DNA of 64,000 nt from Scolanthus callimorphus (GCA_033964015.1 CM066915.1:14610372-14674371), one strand, 5' to 3'. Shown: positions 12,501 through 24,668, counted from the first letter of the stretch. Made by a program: numbers and translations. The notes: a model not told the origin generated them from the sequence alone.

Positions 12501-14491
12501 GTACGATATCCGCCCGACAAGAAGAAAACAAAGGGAATGAGGTCCTTTTCATTAAAGCTAAGCTGGGATAACACAAAAAAAGTGACGTGCACGCCAGGGC
12601 GAAAATGGACATACGAGTCCACCAGATGAGACTTGAAAGGCCAACAGGAAGAAAAAAGGTTGAATGCTTTTAAACCAAACAACGAAACATCCTGGAAGTA
12701 TTTGTTTAGAAGTGTTTGTCTATTACACACAAAAGATTCAAAGGCGTTTAAATGTTTAATTAACTACCACGGATTTACCTCTTTATATTCCGAGTGTCAA
12801 TGCTTTTAACCAAACCAAGGAAACACCCTCCATATACTGTTTACAAGTTGTTCTATTTGAATTCTCTTATGCGAAACTACGGTCTTAACTGAGACAACAA
12901 AGGAGATTAAGGTTAGTAGATTGATAAACAGTGAAATGAAACAGCCATTGTATACTGGTTAGTATAGAAGGGCCATAGAAAAGAAAGAAAGAAAAAAAAG
13001 GAATATAACAAGACAGATTCATGTGCGTGCCAAGAACAGAACACATGAAAACATGGGATGAAGGACAAACAAAGGGAAACACGCGATCAAAGCAACCAGA
13101 CAAAATCGTTCTGTACGGATTTGTAAGCAGTGAGCTGCGTGCAAACCAAAAGAGTATGTAGTGCCAACGCAGCCGATTAATGAAGGCTGCTAAAAAAAAC
13201 AGTTAGCTCACATGAAAAATCATAGAGTACTGGCTGTCTTAAGGCTTGTGCGAGCCAAGCAGTGAAACTCTTGTGGGATATCAGCACACCAGCACACCAT
13301 TTGGGAAACATGTTCGTTACCAATCCACCAGATGGAAAAAGAAACATAACCCATAAGGGGAATATCTTGAGTTCGAGTTTGCAGTAATAACTTCCCAGGT
13401 GCGAGCCTAGCAGATAAGCGATCCAGAGAGAAGGTACGATATCCGCTCGACAAAAAGAAAACAAAGGGTATGAGGTCCTTTTCATTAAAGCTAAGCTGGG
13501 ATCCCACAAAAAAAGTGACGTGCACGCCAGGGCGAAAACGGACATTTGAGTCCACCAGATGAGAATTGAAAGGCCAACAGGAAGAAAAAAGGTTGAATGC
13601 TTTTAAACCAACCAACGAAACATCCTGGAAGTATTTGTTTACAAATGTTTGTCTATTACACACAAAAGATTCAAAGGCGTTTAAATATGTTTAATTAACT
13701 ACCAGGGATTTACCTCTTTATATTCCGGGTGTCAATGCTTTTAACCAAACCAAGGAAACACCTTGCATATACTGTTTACAAGTCGTTTTATTTGAATTCT
13801 CTTATGCGAAACTACGCTCTTAACTGAGACAACTGAGGAGATTAAAGGTTAGTAGATTTATAAAACAGTGAAATGAAACAGCCATTGTATACTGGTTAGT
13901 ATAGAAGGGCCATAGAAGGAAAGAATGAAAAAAACTACGGAATATAACAAGACAGATTTATGTGGGTGCCAAGAACAGAACACATGAAAACATGGGATGA
14001 AAGACAAACAAAGGGAAACACACGGTCAAAGCAACCAGACAAAATCGTTCTGTACGGATCTGTAAGCAGTGAGCTGCGTGCAAACCAAAAAGAGTATGTA
14101 GTACGCAGCCGATTAATGACGGCTGCAAAAAAAAGTTAGCTCACATGAAAAATCATGGAGTACTGGCTGTCTTAAGGCTTGTGCGAGCCAAGCGGTGAAA
14201 CTCTTCTGGGATGTCAGCACACGAGCACACCACTTGGGAAACATGTTCGTTACCAATCTACCAGATGGAAAAAGAAACATAACCCATAAGGGAACATCTT
14301 GAGTTCGAGTTTGCAGTAATAACTTCCCAGGTGCGAGCCTAGCAGATAAGCGATCCAGAGAAAAGGTACGATATCCGCCCGACAAAAAGAAAACAAAGGG
14401 TATGATGGTTTTGTGGATTTACGGGAGAGATCAACTCGTTAGATTAATGGTAGTTCAGATCTGCTTATTAGGTTATTGTGACGTACATATA

Positions 14492-14745
14492 CCCTTTCCG
14501 GGATACGTTGTCACCCAAAAAGCCTATAAGCTTGGTGCGCTAGGGAGTATGGGTAAAGATTTATTTAAATTTCTGTAAAATATTAGAAACAAACATGCTT
14601 GGAAATGTGCTGAAATTTAATCATTTCACCTGTGGTTGCGATAACTGTCTGAATTCAGATCAAACAGTAGTAGTTTAAATGCCCCCATCATCCTTTGCGC
14701 TTCAAGCTTATAGGCTTTTTGGGTGACAACGTTTCCCGGAAACGG
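14492..14745. mobile_element. TA-flanked MITE inside the protease-bearing satellite unit
   Basis: Terminal inverted repeats begin CCCTTTCCGGGATACGTTGT on the left and, read inward from the right, CCGTTTCCGGGAAACGTTGT, with about 42 bp matching overall. Flanks are TA-rich on both sides. The homologous unit at 9231-9243 reads CGTACATATATGG with nothing inserted, an empty site. TA duplication suggests a Tc1/mariner-type or related element. The exact duplication length is blurred by the TA run. Confidence 0.8.
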
Positions 14746-14829
14746 TATATATGGTATTTTGATTGACGATTATATTTTCCGACATTCTCCCGGGCCAGCA
14801 AAGGTAATCTAAGTTAAGTTAAATCAAAG

Positions 14830-15354
14830 TTAGATTATCAGAAGTGTCAGTTTTTTACAATTTAGAAGTAGGTAAATCAAGCTGACTATAGGTGGTATGT
14901 AAATTCTCCCTGGTCTTGGGTGAGCAATGCAAAAGGTGTCAGCAATTTTCATCCCCTTTAAATCATGTGGTAATTTGATGCGCTTCATGGTGGTTGGGAA
15001 TGGAGGACAGATGAATGGTGTAACTAAAGCTGATAGGTTTAGTTGTTCTTTCCCCAATTCCAGGCGAATGGTCACTACCTCCAAAGATTCTCGCGTGCTT
15101 TCCGATGATCCAAACGTCGTGATATCTAAGCTTTCTCTTCCTGATGAGTGTAGGTTTAGCTTGTCTTTGAGTTCCTGAGTGATGAATGTTCTGTGTGAGC
15201 CCGTATCGAATAATGCGCGGACTTGGGTTTGGTGGTTGGATCCTTTGACATTGACGATTGCAGATGGCAAGGTGTATATAGCTTCAGAGTGGGGCATCTA
15301 TGTTGTGCCTACGTACTCTGTGTTAGAGTCGATGGGATTGGGGTTTTCGGTATA
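14830..15354 (-). pseudogene. BEL/Pao-type aspartic protease fragment, copy 2
   Basis: A longer copy of the 9.3 kb fragment. The minus-strand frame has HSEAIYTLPSAIVNVKG, the ALFDTGSHRTF active-site segment, and then a further 90 residues (VVTIRLELGKEQL, LVTPFICPPFP, KIADTF) typical of the part after the flap in Pao proteases. A stop codon (near 15298) interrupts the frame just upstream of the protease relative to copy 1. The fragment is bounded by satellite on its 5' side and by non-repeat sequence plus the MITE on the other. It is a relic, not an active protease. Confidence 0.7.
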
Positions 15355-15990
15355 CTGTTTACAAGTCGTTTTATTTGAACCCATAAAGGGAATATCTTGA
15401 GTTCGAGTTTGCAGTAATAACTTCCCAGGTGCGAGCCTAGCAGATAAGCGATCCAGAGAGAAGGTACGATATCCGCCTGACAAAAAGAAAACAAAGGGTA
15501 TGAGGTTCTTTTCATTAAAGCTAAGCTGGGATCCCACAAAAAAAGTGACGTGCACGCCAGGGCGAAAATGGAGATTTGAGTCCACCAGATGAGAATTGAA
15601 AGGCCAACAGGAAGAAAAAAGGTTGAATGCTTTTAAACCAACCAACGAAACATCCTGGAAGTATTTGTTTACAAGTGTTTCTCTAAGACACACAAAAGAT
15701 TCAAAGGGGTTTAAATTTGTTTAATTAACTACCAAACCATTGAAACACCCTGCAAATACTGTTTACAAGTCGTTTGATTTCAATTATCTTATGCGAAAAT
15801 ACGCTCTTAACTGAGACAACAGAGGAGATTAAAGGTTAGTAGATTTATAAAACAGTGAAATGAAACAGCCATTGTATACTGGTTGGTATACAAGGGCCAT
15901 AGAAAAGAAAGAAAGAAAGAAATACGGAATATAACAAGACAGATTCATGTGCGCGCCAAGAACAGAACACATGAAAACATGGGATGAAGT

Positions 15991-17372
15991 GTGATTCATT
16001 TGTAGTACACAGACTAGCTCGTACCTGCTCATAAACCTCTAGTTCCCTCCTCCTCGGAAAAACATTATACATCATGCTGTCAGAGTAATCCTTCAACATT
16101 TCCATCTCATTCAAACCAAAATTACATAAAGCAGACTCGTGAAGTAATCAAATGCTCATCAACAAAGTCAATCTTCATCGTAAGTAATAGTAATTACTGC
16201 TCAGTAAACCAGAAATATTGCTTTTTACGTACAAATAGACCCTTTGTGACAGTACATCTACAGTACAGAGTCCCAAGAATCATACATATGAACAATGTTA
16301 TTTTTTAACGTTAATATTGTATTAACGTTGTGATACGCGATAATCTACTGGAAAGAGGTAACTGCCGAAGCAAGGAGAACTTCTAATAATAAATCTTCCT
16401 TCCATAATCGCAATGCCGTAAAATTGAAGACAACAGTAAGAGCTATCTCTCGTTAGCTTATGCGTCAAACATACGTAGTCGTTTCATGAACTGCTGCTTA
16501 CAGCCAGGGTATTGTTATTAGTTGTTTTAGTACTGATCATTATTTAACACGTACTCCTCTTGCCATGGTCACTTCATGTGCAGCTTTCTGCAACTGGGCC
16601 CGGTTGCACAAAGCTCCACCTCAGCTTACATCATACCTTGCGCTGAAAGAATGAGTACGTTTAAGAAAAATTTGCAGCAATTTACCCAATTGCGTAAATT
16701 GATAGTCCGAGAAGCAGATGTTCTTAATTGGAATTGCTCGAATACCATTCTCCTACGATTTGAATATCACCCATGGAAGTAAAAGCAGAACAAACAAAAA
16801 ATGCCACGAGTGTTGACTATAAGCTCATGACTGTTAGTCTAAATACATATGAATTGCAATTGCGCCTTCCCCGGTTTCCGTATCTTGTAGAGATGCAAGA
16901 CCCAGGAGCAGTCAGAGGATGTCTCCAATCCGAAAATTCCAATCGAATGTATGGCGACTTCAACTTTCAATACGAGCGTGTTATTGTACAAATTCTTGTG
17001 GACTTAAAGGCTTTCTTATTAAATCTTTCTAAATTGATAATCTAGTCCGTCATTGAAAAAGCTTTTACGGGTAATTTCAAGTCTCACTTGATCGGTCTCA
17101 ATAAATCATTATTGTTCTACGCAATAGATCCGTATAAACAAGCACGTAATTGACTTTTGGCACAATGTGGCAATTGTGTTTCCCTTTACTATAGTCCAGG
17201 TGCCAAGTCTACGAAATGAATTTCGTAGCACCCCTTTCTATATTCACGGAAATGGTATAAACACAGATAAGTAACTAAATAATCAGGGAAAAAGTGCAGC
17301 TGTGCCGGTGCTAGTAGGTATTTCTTTTTGTCGTCTTCCAATATGAATGTGTCCTGTCTGAGAGACTCTTAA
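15991..17372. other. No gene seen
   Basis: Unique-looking AT-rich DNA after the array ends. Frames at 16576-17045 lack recognisable domains and codon character. Confidence 0.4.
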
Positions 17373-17563
17373 ATAGTCTTTAGACCAATACCTTTAAAAC
17401 CAAAAATTGTATGATCATTGGTATCAAATGCCTTTTTTAAGTCAATAAACATGATAGCATTATCAAGGGCATTGTCAATGTTTAGATACCAATAATCAGT
17501 TGTTTCAATAAGAGTTATTAAGGTAGAGTGCAGTGGTCTAAAACCAGAACGAAAGTAGATACG
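17373..17563 (-). pseudogene. LINE reverse transcriptase fragment
   Basis: The minus-strand translation reads FRSGFRPLHSTLITLIETT, then NAIMFIDLKKAFDTNDHTI. This matches the non-LTR reverse transcriptase segment between the QxGFR motif and motif A, with the catalytic aspartate in FIDLKKAFD. It resembles CR1/Jockey-group LINEs, but the fragment is too short for firm assignment. It covers only about 60 residues and ends in a stop, so it is a dead remnant. Confidence 0.75.
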
Positions 17564-17699
17564 CCATTTTAAGGTCTCTGTAAAGGCATTCCACGTGCTT
17601 ACGGGAAAAAATTCTCGTCGCGTCGCAATTTAAGCTTTCATAATCAGCTATATATCGGTTTAAAGCTAAAAGATTGCTCTATCTTATGATTCAGTTTAG

Positions 17700-18290
17700 T
17701 GAATCTTTAATTTTTTCTTCTATTTTTTTAGACCCCACACTAAAAACTACCTTATTTACTTGAAAAGCTCCAGACCATTAGCGTTTTGTTCCACAATTCC
17801 ACACTTTATCGGATTTTAGTCTCGGAGGAATGAACTGCAAAACCGTGTGAGCGATTTTCGATATTTTGCATCTTTACGAAAATATTAGGTCGCGAAGTTG
17901 AAAGTCGCATTTTTACAATTTGTGGACCAAACATTTATCATAAAATCGTTTTCAAGTAAAAATGTTTAGGTGTTATCATTTTGTAACGACACAGGAAAAT
18001 TGATGCCGATATTTTAAATCGTGCGAGGTCCGGAGCTTCGCGAGGGTGAAAAATTGACCTAAAATTTAAGTACTACAAAAAGCGTGTCAAGTTCATTAAA
18101 TTACAGAAAATGAGTGGCGGGCAATACAAAAGAATGGGCAATTGAAGCCTAGGAAAACAGTTGACGCGTCATTTGAAGTTTTAGAAACATACTTTAGGAC
18201 TGTATCAAATGCATTTCAGGAAAACTATCATATTATGGATTTTTAATTTTTTACCTTTCCCGAGACCTCAAGAAAGGTGTTTTATCCTTA
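17700..18290 (+). repeat. Dispersed repeat, copy A
   Basis: This stretch matches the reverse complement of about 49010-49480 in the same order: AAGCTCCAGACCATTAGC, a GAACTGCAAAACNGTGTGAG block, a TGACCTAAAATTTAAGTAC block, ATGAGTGGCGGG, AAGCCTNGGAAAACAG and CCCGAGACC. By eye, identity is moderate with indels. There is no coding frame. It is probably an old non-autonomous transposon. Confidence 0.75.
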
Positions 18291-18629
18291 AAAACACCAC
18301 GACATTATGGATTCGTGCATGTGTACACACTTTAGAAGTCGTTTTCATGGCGAGGAAGAGTGTTGCTGTGCTTATGGGATTTGATTAAGTACTTTTATTG
18401 AATTTTAATGTGATTATTGTACACTTCAAAACGTTTTGATGTCGTCGTAACGGGTTATGACGACATCAAAAGTAAGGGCTATTTTTGAAGATGTCTGGTC
18501 AATTTTTGTAAAAGTATTGCGGCATGCCTTAGCGCTGAGGAAATTTGGTGAAACATTTCAGGTAAAGCACTCTAGTTTTAAAATATGATGAAGCCAATTA
18601 AACGGTGGCCTATAGGGGACGTACAGTTA

Positions 18630-18895
18630 TTTTTCGACAGCCAAGCATTTTGTTTTTACCCCGGTCTTTTTAGCGTTTGCCCCGCGTTTTTTAATTCGAG
18701 CCCAATTTTTTTGTTTTCGTTCCTGGTTTTCATTTCAATCCCGAGCTCAACTTTTTAGTTGTGCTCCAGGTTTTTAGTTGTGCCAAGTTTTCAGTTGCAC
18801 CCCAGGTTTTTAGTTGCGGCCTACTGTTTTCAGTTGCTCCCTAAATTTTTATTTCCGCCCCAGGTTTTATTTAGAGCTCAACATTTTTCGCCCTT
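18630..18895. repeat. Degenerate minisatellite, about 20-25 bp unit
   Basis: The phrase TTTTTAGTTG(T/C)NCCCCAGG recurs with variation about ten times. Units differ too much to define a strict period. Confidence 0.7.
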
Positions 18896-19484
18896 GCTAT
18901 GTTTCCGCTGAAAAAGCCACTCGGATGGCTCGGACATGTGTTGACAAGATGGCGGAACGTGAACGATCAAGCCAACAACGGGAAATGTATTTTCTTTATT
19001 TGCAATCAGTTTTTCACTCTAAGCCACGATTGTTATGTTAAGAAGAAAAGGAAACGGCAGAAGAGGAAATGACAGAATTTCACAGCCGTAGCCAAATGCG
19101 CAGTTATGCAACAGCATTTCTTGGAAAATTGCTTGCAAGTATATTTTTTTTATACTGACTGAATCCAATAACGTTGTCTAGCGCAAAAATTCAAATTAGT
19201 TACAATTATACCTGTGCCTACTGCTGATTCTTGACCGAAGGCAAGCGAAAAATTGCATGGCGTTAATAAGGAACATTTTTCTCCAAGAAATGTGAAGCTC
19301 CGCTGTTGTGGGTTCCTGCCAGCAGAGGCAAAGCTAACAAAATAAATAACAAATAAATCATCACATGATCTGAATTGGGTGGCAACAAGATGAAAACACC
19401 GTTAGCCGATTTGTTCTATTATTATACAATGTCCTCACCGACTGGCCACTTTTATAACTAACTCTGTGCTAAAAAATTATATAC
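18896..19484. other. No gene seen
   Basis: AT-rich sequence between the minisatellite and the foldback. A short plus-strand frame (18814-19041) begins within the minisatellite and is not credible. Confidence 0.4.
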
Positions 19485-20590
19485 ACCTATTTCCGCGAGC
19501 GTACATGACGATTTTATGTGGCGAATCCTTCGCATGATACTAGAGATTGGAGCGAGACAAAGAAATGAAGGTTCGAAGTCTACTCAAGTTCTGTTAATAT
19601 TGAATGCATCCGAACGAGAAGGTGACTTTGAGACGATGATTGCGCCTGGTGTGCAGCGTATTATTATAGAAACTTTGCTTCGCCAACCTGACAGAACACT
19701 CCGAGAACTCAAACAATAAGAAAGAAGCGCATGTAGCCGGCAACATGTATTCCATATCGGCCTTGCACTACTATCCACGGAAAAAAGAAATTACCAGGAA
19801 AAAGATGAACATAGAATGATTAGTGTAGCTGTATTGAATGAAATATCCAATATTCAACTTCACTAAATATTTAATTAATATTTTTTTCGTTTCTCTGGAC
19901 AGCTGAAGAAACACGCCTCGCAAAGGGATGAAAACAGATACACTGACTACAGGGCAACCGTCTGTACGCTTGATCCAAGGACGCTGGTAATCTTGGATGA
20001 AAGCGGTTTTAAGCTTGATCATTAGCAGGCGAAATGGATACTTCAGATTATAACGTTTAAAGTTCAGGATTTTTTGCATTCGGCTGTTTACAAATAATAA
20101 AAATAGGTTTTCGTAGTAATTTCATGTAAATTGGCTATTAGCAATATTAAAAAAAAAATTTGCTAATTACCGAGCACTTACAAATCCCCTTTTATCCTAA
20201 AATAACAGCATCCTTGGATCAAGCGTACAGACACGACAAAATGAATTCAATATTTCGTGGTGCTGAATATTGGCCATTTCATTAAATGCAGCTTACAGTG
20301 TAATGAATCATTCTATCCTCATCTTCCTGGTAATTCCGTTTATCAGTAGATAGCAGTGCAAAAGGCCAGTTGAATTTCTCGGTGTCTCTTGTCAGGTTGG
20401 CGCAGCAAAGTTACGCTGTTCATCAGGCGCAATAATCGCAGACACAAATGGTCTTCCATTAGCATGCATTCAATATCACCGGAACTCTACTCGTAGACTT
20501 CTGACCTTCAATTGCTTCCTATATTTAGTTGTCTCACGAAGGATTCGTCATCATTCGGCATTTTGCGTCATTGACTATTTCCAAACAAGC
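19485..20590. mobile_element. Imperfect long foldback element
   Basis: Left arm 19485-19990 and right arm 20205-20590 are diverged inverted copies. Anchors include TTGATCCAAGGA near 19968 with TCCTTGGATCAAGCGTACAG near 20211, and a GGTTGGCGNAGCAAAGT block (right arm near 20396; left arm read as reverse complement near 19690). Others are ATTGAATGCATCC with GCATGCATTCAATAT, and TACCAGG with CCTGGTAATT. Similarity is perhaps 75-80 percent by eye. No transposase was found. It could be an old foldback DNA transposon or a decayed inverted duplication. Confidence 0.65.
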
Positions 20591-20816
20591 AACTCCAAAA
20601 TTGCATTTGATATCATTCCCATCAACCCCCCTGGTCACGCATTCACCACTTTCAATTCTTCAAACTTTATTGAAATAGGGTTGTATCTATATATACATTG
20701 TACACAGTTACAGAATCTTATATATAACATAAAAACGGCACCATGGTACACCATGTCCACACGTTACCGGAGAGGAGGTGTGTAGTTTTTAATGAGAAAA
20801 TGATAAAGTGGACATA

Positions 20817-21260
20817 AGTTCTAATTCAAGCGTTTTCTTAAGCGAGAAGTTCGCAAAGGCGCCATTTTAAGTCTTCCAAAGAAAGCAAAAAAATAATAAT
20901 TTCTCGCAGCCGAAAGCAACAAGACGTCCAAACCTACGCAATTCTCACACAGAAATGTTCAGGCAAAAGCCGTTTTTGAAAAAGATCAGAGTTTTTCTAT
21001 ACTAAAACCAGAGAGGTTGGAGCCGAAGAAACGAATTTCACATGACAAACCTGAACAGAAGGAGGAAATCTCACCAGTGTGCATGCTTTTGTTGGAAAAG
21101 ATGTCCCTTAAGCTAAGTCCTAATTCAAGCGATTTCTTAAGCGAGGGACAAAGCCGCCACTGCTGCCATGTTGAAAGCTCCCACAGAAAACAAAACAGAA
21201 CACAGTTCGCACAGCCGAAAGACATCATACATACCCAAACCTCAGAAACCTTAATGGTTC
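20817..21260. repeat. Diverged direct duplication, about 295 bp offset
   Basis: TCTAATTCAAGCGTTTTCTTAAGCGAG near 20819 recurs near 21118 with one change. Later matching phrases (CAGCCGAAAG, CCAAACCT) keep the same spacing. Confidence 0.6.
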
Positions 21261-22689
21261 TGTTACAGATTACTTACAGTTATGTGCATGGATAATTGTA
21301 ATTCGGAAGCTTTGTGCATAGAAAAGTGTTTATTCAAGTTTGAAAGTACACCACTGTCATGAATAATACTCTCAAAATATAAATCCAGTCATAAACTAAG
21401 AAATTCTCAGAACAATCCTCTCTTCCCTTACTGAGATATGATAAACATACAAACAATTCCGAAGTGAAATTATTTTTATGTAATAACTTTATCGGGTTCT
21501 TTGACCAACGTTCAGGGTAACCAGTGCAAAAAAAGACTTTGGGGCTGACTTCATTTATTTCGCCATGGGGGGGGGGGGGGGGTACTCATGTTGAGAGAAG
21601 GTTTAAATTTGTGAACAATGGATACATCGTATTTGACTTCCATGGCAATTTTATTCCTGAGTCCGAGGGATAACAAATGCATACGTTCCAAAAAGCTGCA
21701 AAGCTGCCAAAATGAGTACCTTTGTCTTCACCCGACCGTTCTGCACTTCAGTTAGAGGCCGCTCAATGGACTGTGGTTTTTACCAAAAATACCGTATACA
21801 GTTGAGGAAATAATATTCTAGTTCGTTATGTATCCGACCGTCAAAACACTTACCACTTTTCTCCGACTCGACTCGATCGCATATCACTTCACATTTCTAT
21901 TTCACTTTGTCTTTAAATCTTCCTAAATCACTCTGAGCACGAAAGGTGTTCCAAACATTTGCTTTACAAGGGGGAAGAATAGCGACTAATACCTTCTCGT
22001 TTACTGTAGTTTTGCCTGAAACAATAACTGGATACTTTTTAACATGGTTTGGTGTTCATACAGTTCGGAGACAATACTAGGCGCATTTCTTTTTATCATA
22101 AGCACGATTGTGTAAAATTAATCATTATCTCAATATCAGAAAAAATAATGAAATTTCCATTATCCTCGAGCATATCGTGTGCCTGAAAACTTTTCAAATG
22201 TTAAAAATACCTAAGATTCGAGATGCCTTACACGAAACACGTAAGAGTTGAGTGTCGTTTATGAGACCTTTTGCCTAAATCATTTCAGTAGTTCAAAGGA
22301 TCTCAACAAATCTCCTACCTAAAGTATAGCGTTGATTTAAAGGAAATTTCATTGATTTAGTTCATTGATTTCGCTGGAAGGTAGAATGAAATGTAAAGCT
22401 GCATTTCTTATATCAGAAAAACATTATAACATTTCATTTCAAATACTGTCCCCGACTGACTGTCAGCTAAAGGATACTAGAGCTTTTTTTTAAAAAACTC
22501 AAAATGTTTAACGTTTTGCCAGTCTAGCGCTTCATTCTAGCGCTCCCGGTCTATACTGCTAACTCTATTGTATGTGCCAGTGCTATGTTATGGTTATGAT
22601 ATTATTATTATTGTTATCTGTTAGTGACTTATGGCAAGATAAGTGAGTGAAGCGCAATGCATTAAAAAAAACTTGGGCTTCCGATAATG
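21261..22689. other. No gene seen; poly-G tract
   Basis: AT-rich, non-coding by eye. A run of 16 G residues lies at 21567-21582. No RNA gene recognised. Confidence 0.45.
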
Positions 22690-22800
22690 CATGGGGGCCA
22701 AATAACAAATGTAACACCCTCGATGAGGTGGACTTGACACCAGAAACACTTTGAGAAGACCATAGTTAACGTGACTGGGGGCCAAAATACCTAGCTATTA

Positions 22801-22888
22801 GAGTGGTTTTCATCCGGCGATGAAATAGATACTTACAAGCACGCACTACTATACACTATATTGTTTCACAGCCGGATGAAAACCACTG
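22801..22888. mobile_element. 88 bp TA-flanked MITE
   Basis: GAGTGGTTTTCATCCGGC (22801-22818) pairs with GCCGGATGAAAACCACTG (22871-22888), with TA on each side. The ends resemble those of the elements at 60313-60564 and 61079-61284 (GAG(C/T)(G/A)G then a TTTTCA-like run), suggesting one family. Confidence 0.75.
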
Positions 22889-23547
22889 TAATGAAGACAC
22901 CAGGATTGACAGGCATCGACACAGAGGCACAGGAAATTTATGAAGAAGTGAGTTTCTGAAGGTCCATTTGTAGGTACCGAAGCTCAGATGAATGAATTAG
23001 AGACAAAGTACCCGGTACATACAGAGAGACAAATTTTTGAAATCTGAATTTTTTATGTAATTTAGGCATTTTCTCTAATCAAGGGAATATCCTTGCTGCT
23101 TACTGGATGGTATCCTTGTTACTGGACACTTAAACGTTTTCTCCACTGACTTCAAACAAAGTGACGTATCACACAAAAAAAATCCGATGAGCTAGTTTCT
23201 GCACAAATTTCCTGTGGGGTTGCCAAAAACTAGATGTTAGTAGCACAGAGAGGGCCAAGAGAAATCAGCACTGGCAGTAGCGAACACCTGGGACTACAAT
23301 GACAGAATACCAGCAACAGGTGAGTCTCTAGAGAGGGTAGGGCAAAGTAAAGAAAACAACGGCCAACAACAACTGAACCTCAGGTACAACTGAGTACACA
23401 GAGACAGGTGATTGGGGCAGTTTAGAAAAGATCTGTATTAATGAAAAACCAGTATGCCAAAACTCCCAAAACGCGCCAAAAATTAATCTTCATGTGAAAA
23501 TAGATATTTCAAAAACACAGAAAATTACATCACCACTCGGAAACATG

Positions 23548-23634
23548 AATTTAATCTTCTTGTGCTGAAATCTATCTCACGTGTTCACTATGCTCACTCG
23601 TGAGATACATTTTCAGAACTCGAAGATCAAATTC
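23548..23634. mobile_element. Short foldback, GTTCACTNNGCTCAC loop family
   Basis: Arms of about 35 bp (left beginning GAATTTAATCTTC, right ending GAAGATCAAATTC) flank a GTTCACTATGCTCAC loop. A relative with loop GTTCACTGCACTCAC lies at 58508-58616. Confidence 0.65.
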
Positions 23635-24532
23635 ACATCCGCATGGCCATATGATATTTCTTATTATATCAACACCAATGAAATACCAGGGCAAACAGGT
23701 GAAAATCACATGATGCGTTGGTATTTCATTGTTGTTCATATAATAAAAAGAACACTACATGACTGCTTGGAGAAAGAACAAGTATCCGTATCTCCAAGCA
23801 CCCATATAATATTCCCAACCCTGAATTTCAAATCATCGAAAATCCCGATTTTAGAAACAGACCTTTTCTAAACTGCAATTCACATGATGTTACATATACA
23901 TCGAAAATGGACTATCACAGCAAGGCAGATAAAAGGATGGTGCTGCTTCAACTTTTAAAAAGTCTCTTCTTTCAGAAATATTAACCGATTATTATGATTT
24001 ATGAGAATTTACGTGTCTCAGTCAGCTGCCATTTTGTCAGCATTAGAAACCACCGCGTCTGTGAAAGTATCCGTTTCCTTCGAAATTTAGTGCTTTATCA
24101 TTCCCAGTCAAATGAAAGGGACATGGTCACCGAAAACATCACGATCATTACATCACCACCAATTATAAACATAGCAACATGATATGGTGGAAAATACATG
24201 ACATTTCGTGTAAGATTGTAAAGATATTTGAGGATTCTAAATTGCAGCTTAGATGAGGAAAGCTCAAACACACTAAATTTGCCACCTCAAATCTTAACAA
24301 TCTTTTCAGATTTTTTTTGTGATAATAATTTTCGTGTTTTCTAGGTGACAATGTCCCTTTAAGGTATGTGGAAAGGTTCAAGTGGCCCTTTGGAAAAGTT
24401 ACGGTATTGCCATTTCGTCTGTTTTTAAGATAGGTACATGTATTATATATAATTTTGAAGAGTACAAAACAAAATCTGAATAACAGACCCCAAGCTGGTA
24501 CAAAGCTCATATTTATGTACGAGTGTCTGTAA
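23635..24532. other. No gene; remnant of TTAA-type MITE
   Basis: Around 24015-24090 the sequence resembles the left half of the TTAA-flanked element at 59876-60101 (CAGCTGCCATTTTG and following). No gene is supported. Confidence 0.4.
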
Positions 24533-24665
24533 TGCCAGGTGCACACTAGCGACATAAGAATTACATATGTAATATTAACATGATGCGTTGAATATTGAGC
24601 ACTTGATGTTTTCTCACGCTTGTGCCGTTTTGACAAAACGCTGTGTCCCTAGTGTGCACCAGGCA
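24533..24665. mobile_element. 133 bp MITE with TAA target duplication
   Basis: Left end TGCCAGGTGCACACTAGCGA and right end, read inward, TGCCTGGTGCACACTAGGGA. TAA precedes the element (24530-24532) and follows it (24666-24668). A 3 bp TWA duplication is typical of PIF/Harbinger elements. Confidence 0.8.
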
Positions 24666-24668
24666 TAA

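Larger units (their letters stand above)
7333..15990. repeat. Satellite array of about 935 bp units with dimeric higher-order repeats
   Basis: The landmark GGTGCGAGCCTAGCAGATAA recurs near 8140, 9081, 9660, 10597, 11531, 12467, 13398, 14330 and 15429. Most spacings are 931-940 bp. Units starting near 10034 and 11903 are almost identical, as are those near 10969 and 12837. This indicates a two-unit (about 1.87 kb) higher-order repeat. Spacing is broken at two units where a protease fragment replaces about 490 bp of repeat. Each unit also contains two related 50 bp segments (AATGCTTTTAAACC... and AATGCTTTTAACCA...) about 165 bp apart and the palindromic TGTATACTGGTTGGTATACA. Minus-strand frames of 75-147 residues recur in each unit, but they shift frame between units, so I treat them as non-coding. 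Confidence 0.9.

Noticed and set aside
8041..13663. Recurrent minus-strand open frames of 75-147 residues in the satellite units, once fused in frame to the protease fragment
   Set aside because: They change frame and length between units through small indels, contain no known domain, and the in-frame protease fusion at 9.3-9.8 kb occurs in only one of two copies.
7333..15990. CRISPR-like regular spacing
   Set aside because: The units are 935 bp long and vary as whole repeats; there are no short repeats with unique spacers, and the DNA is eukaryotic.
24163..24636. Minus-strand 157-codon frame
   Set aside because: It runs into a MITE and a MITE remnant, has biased AT-driven composition and no recognised motif.
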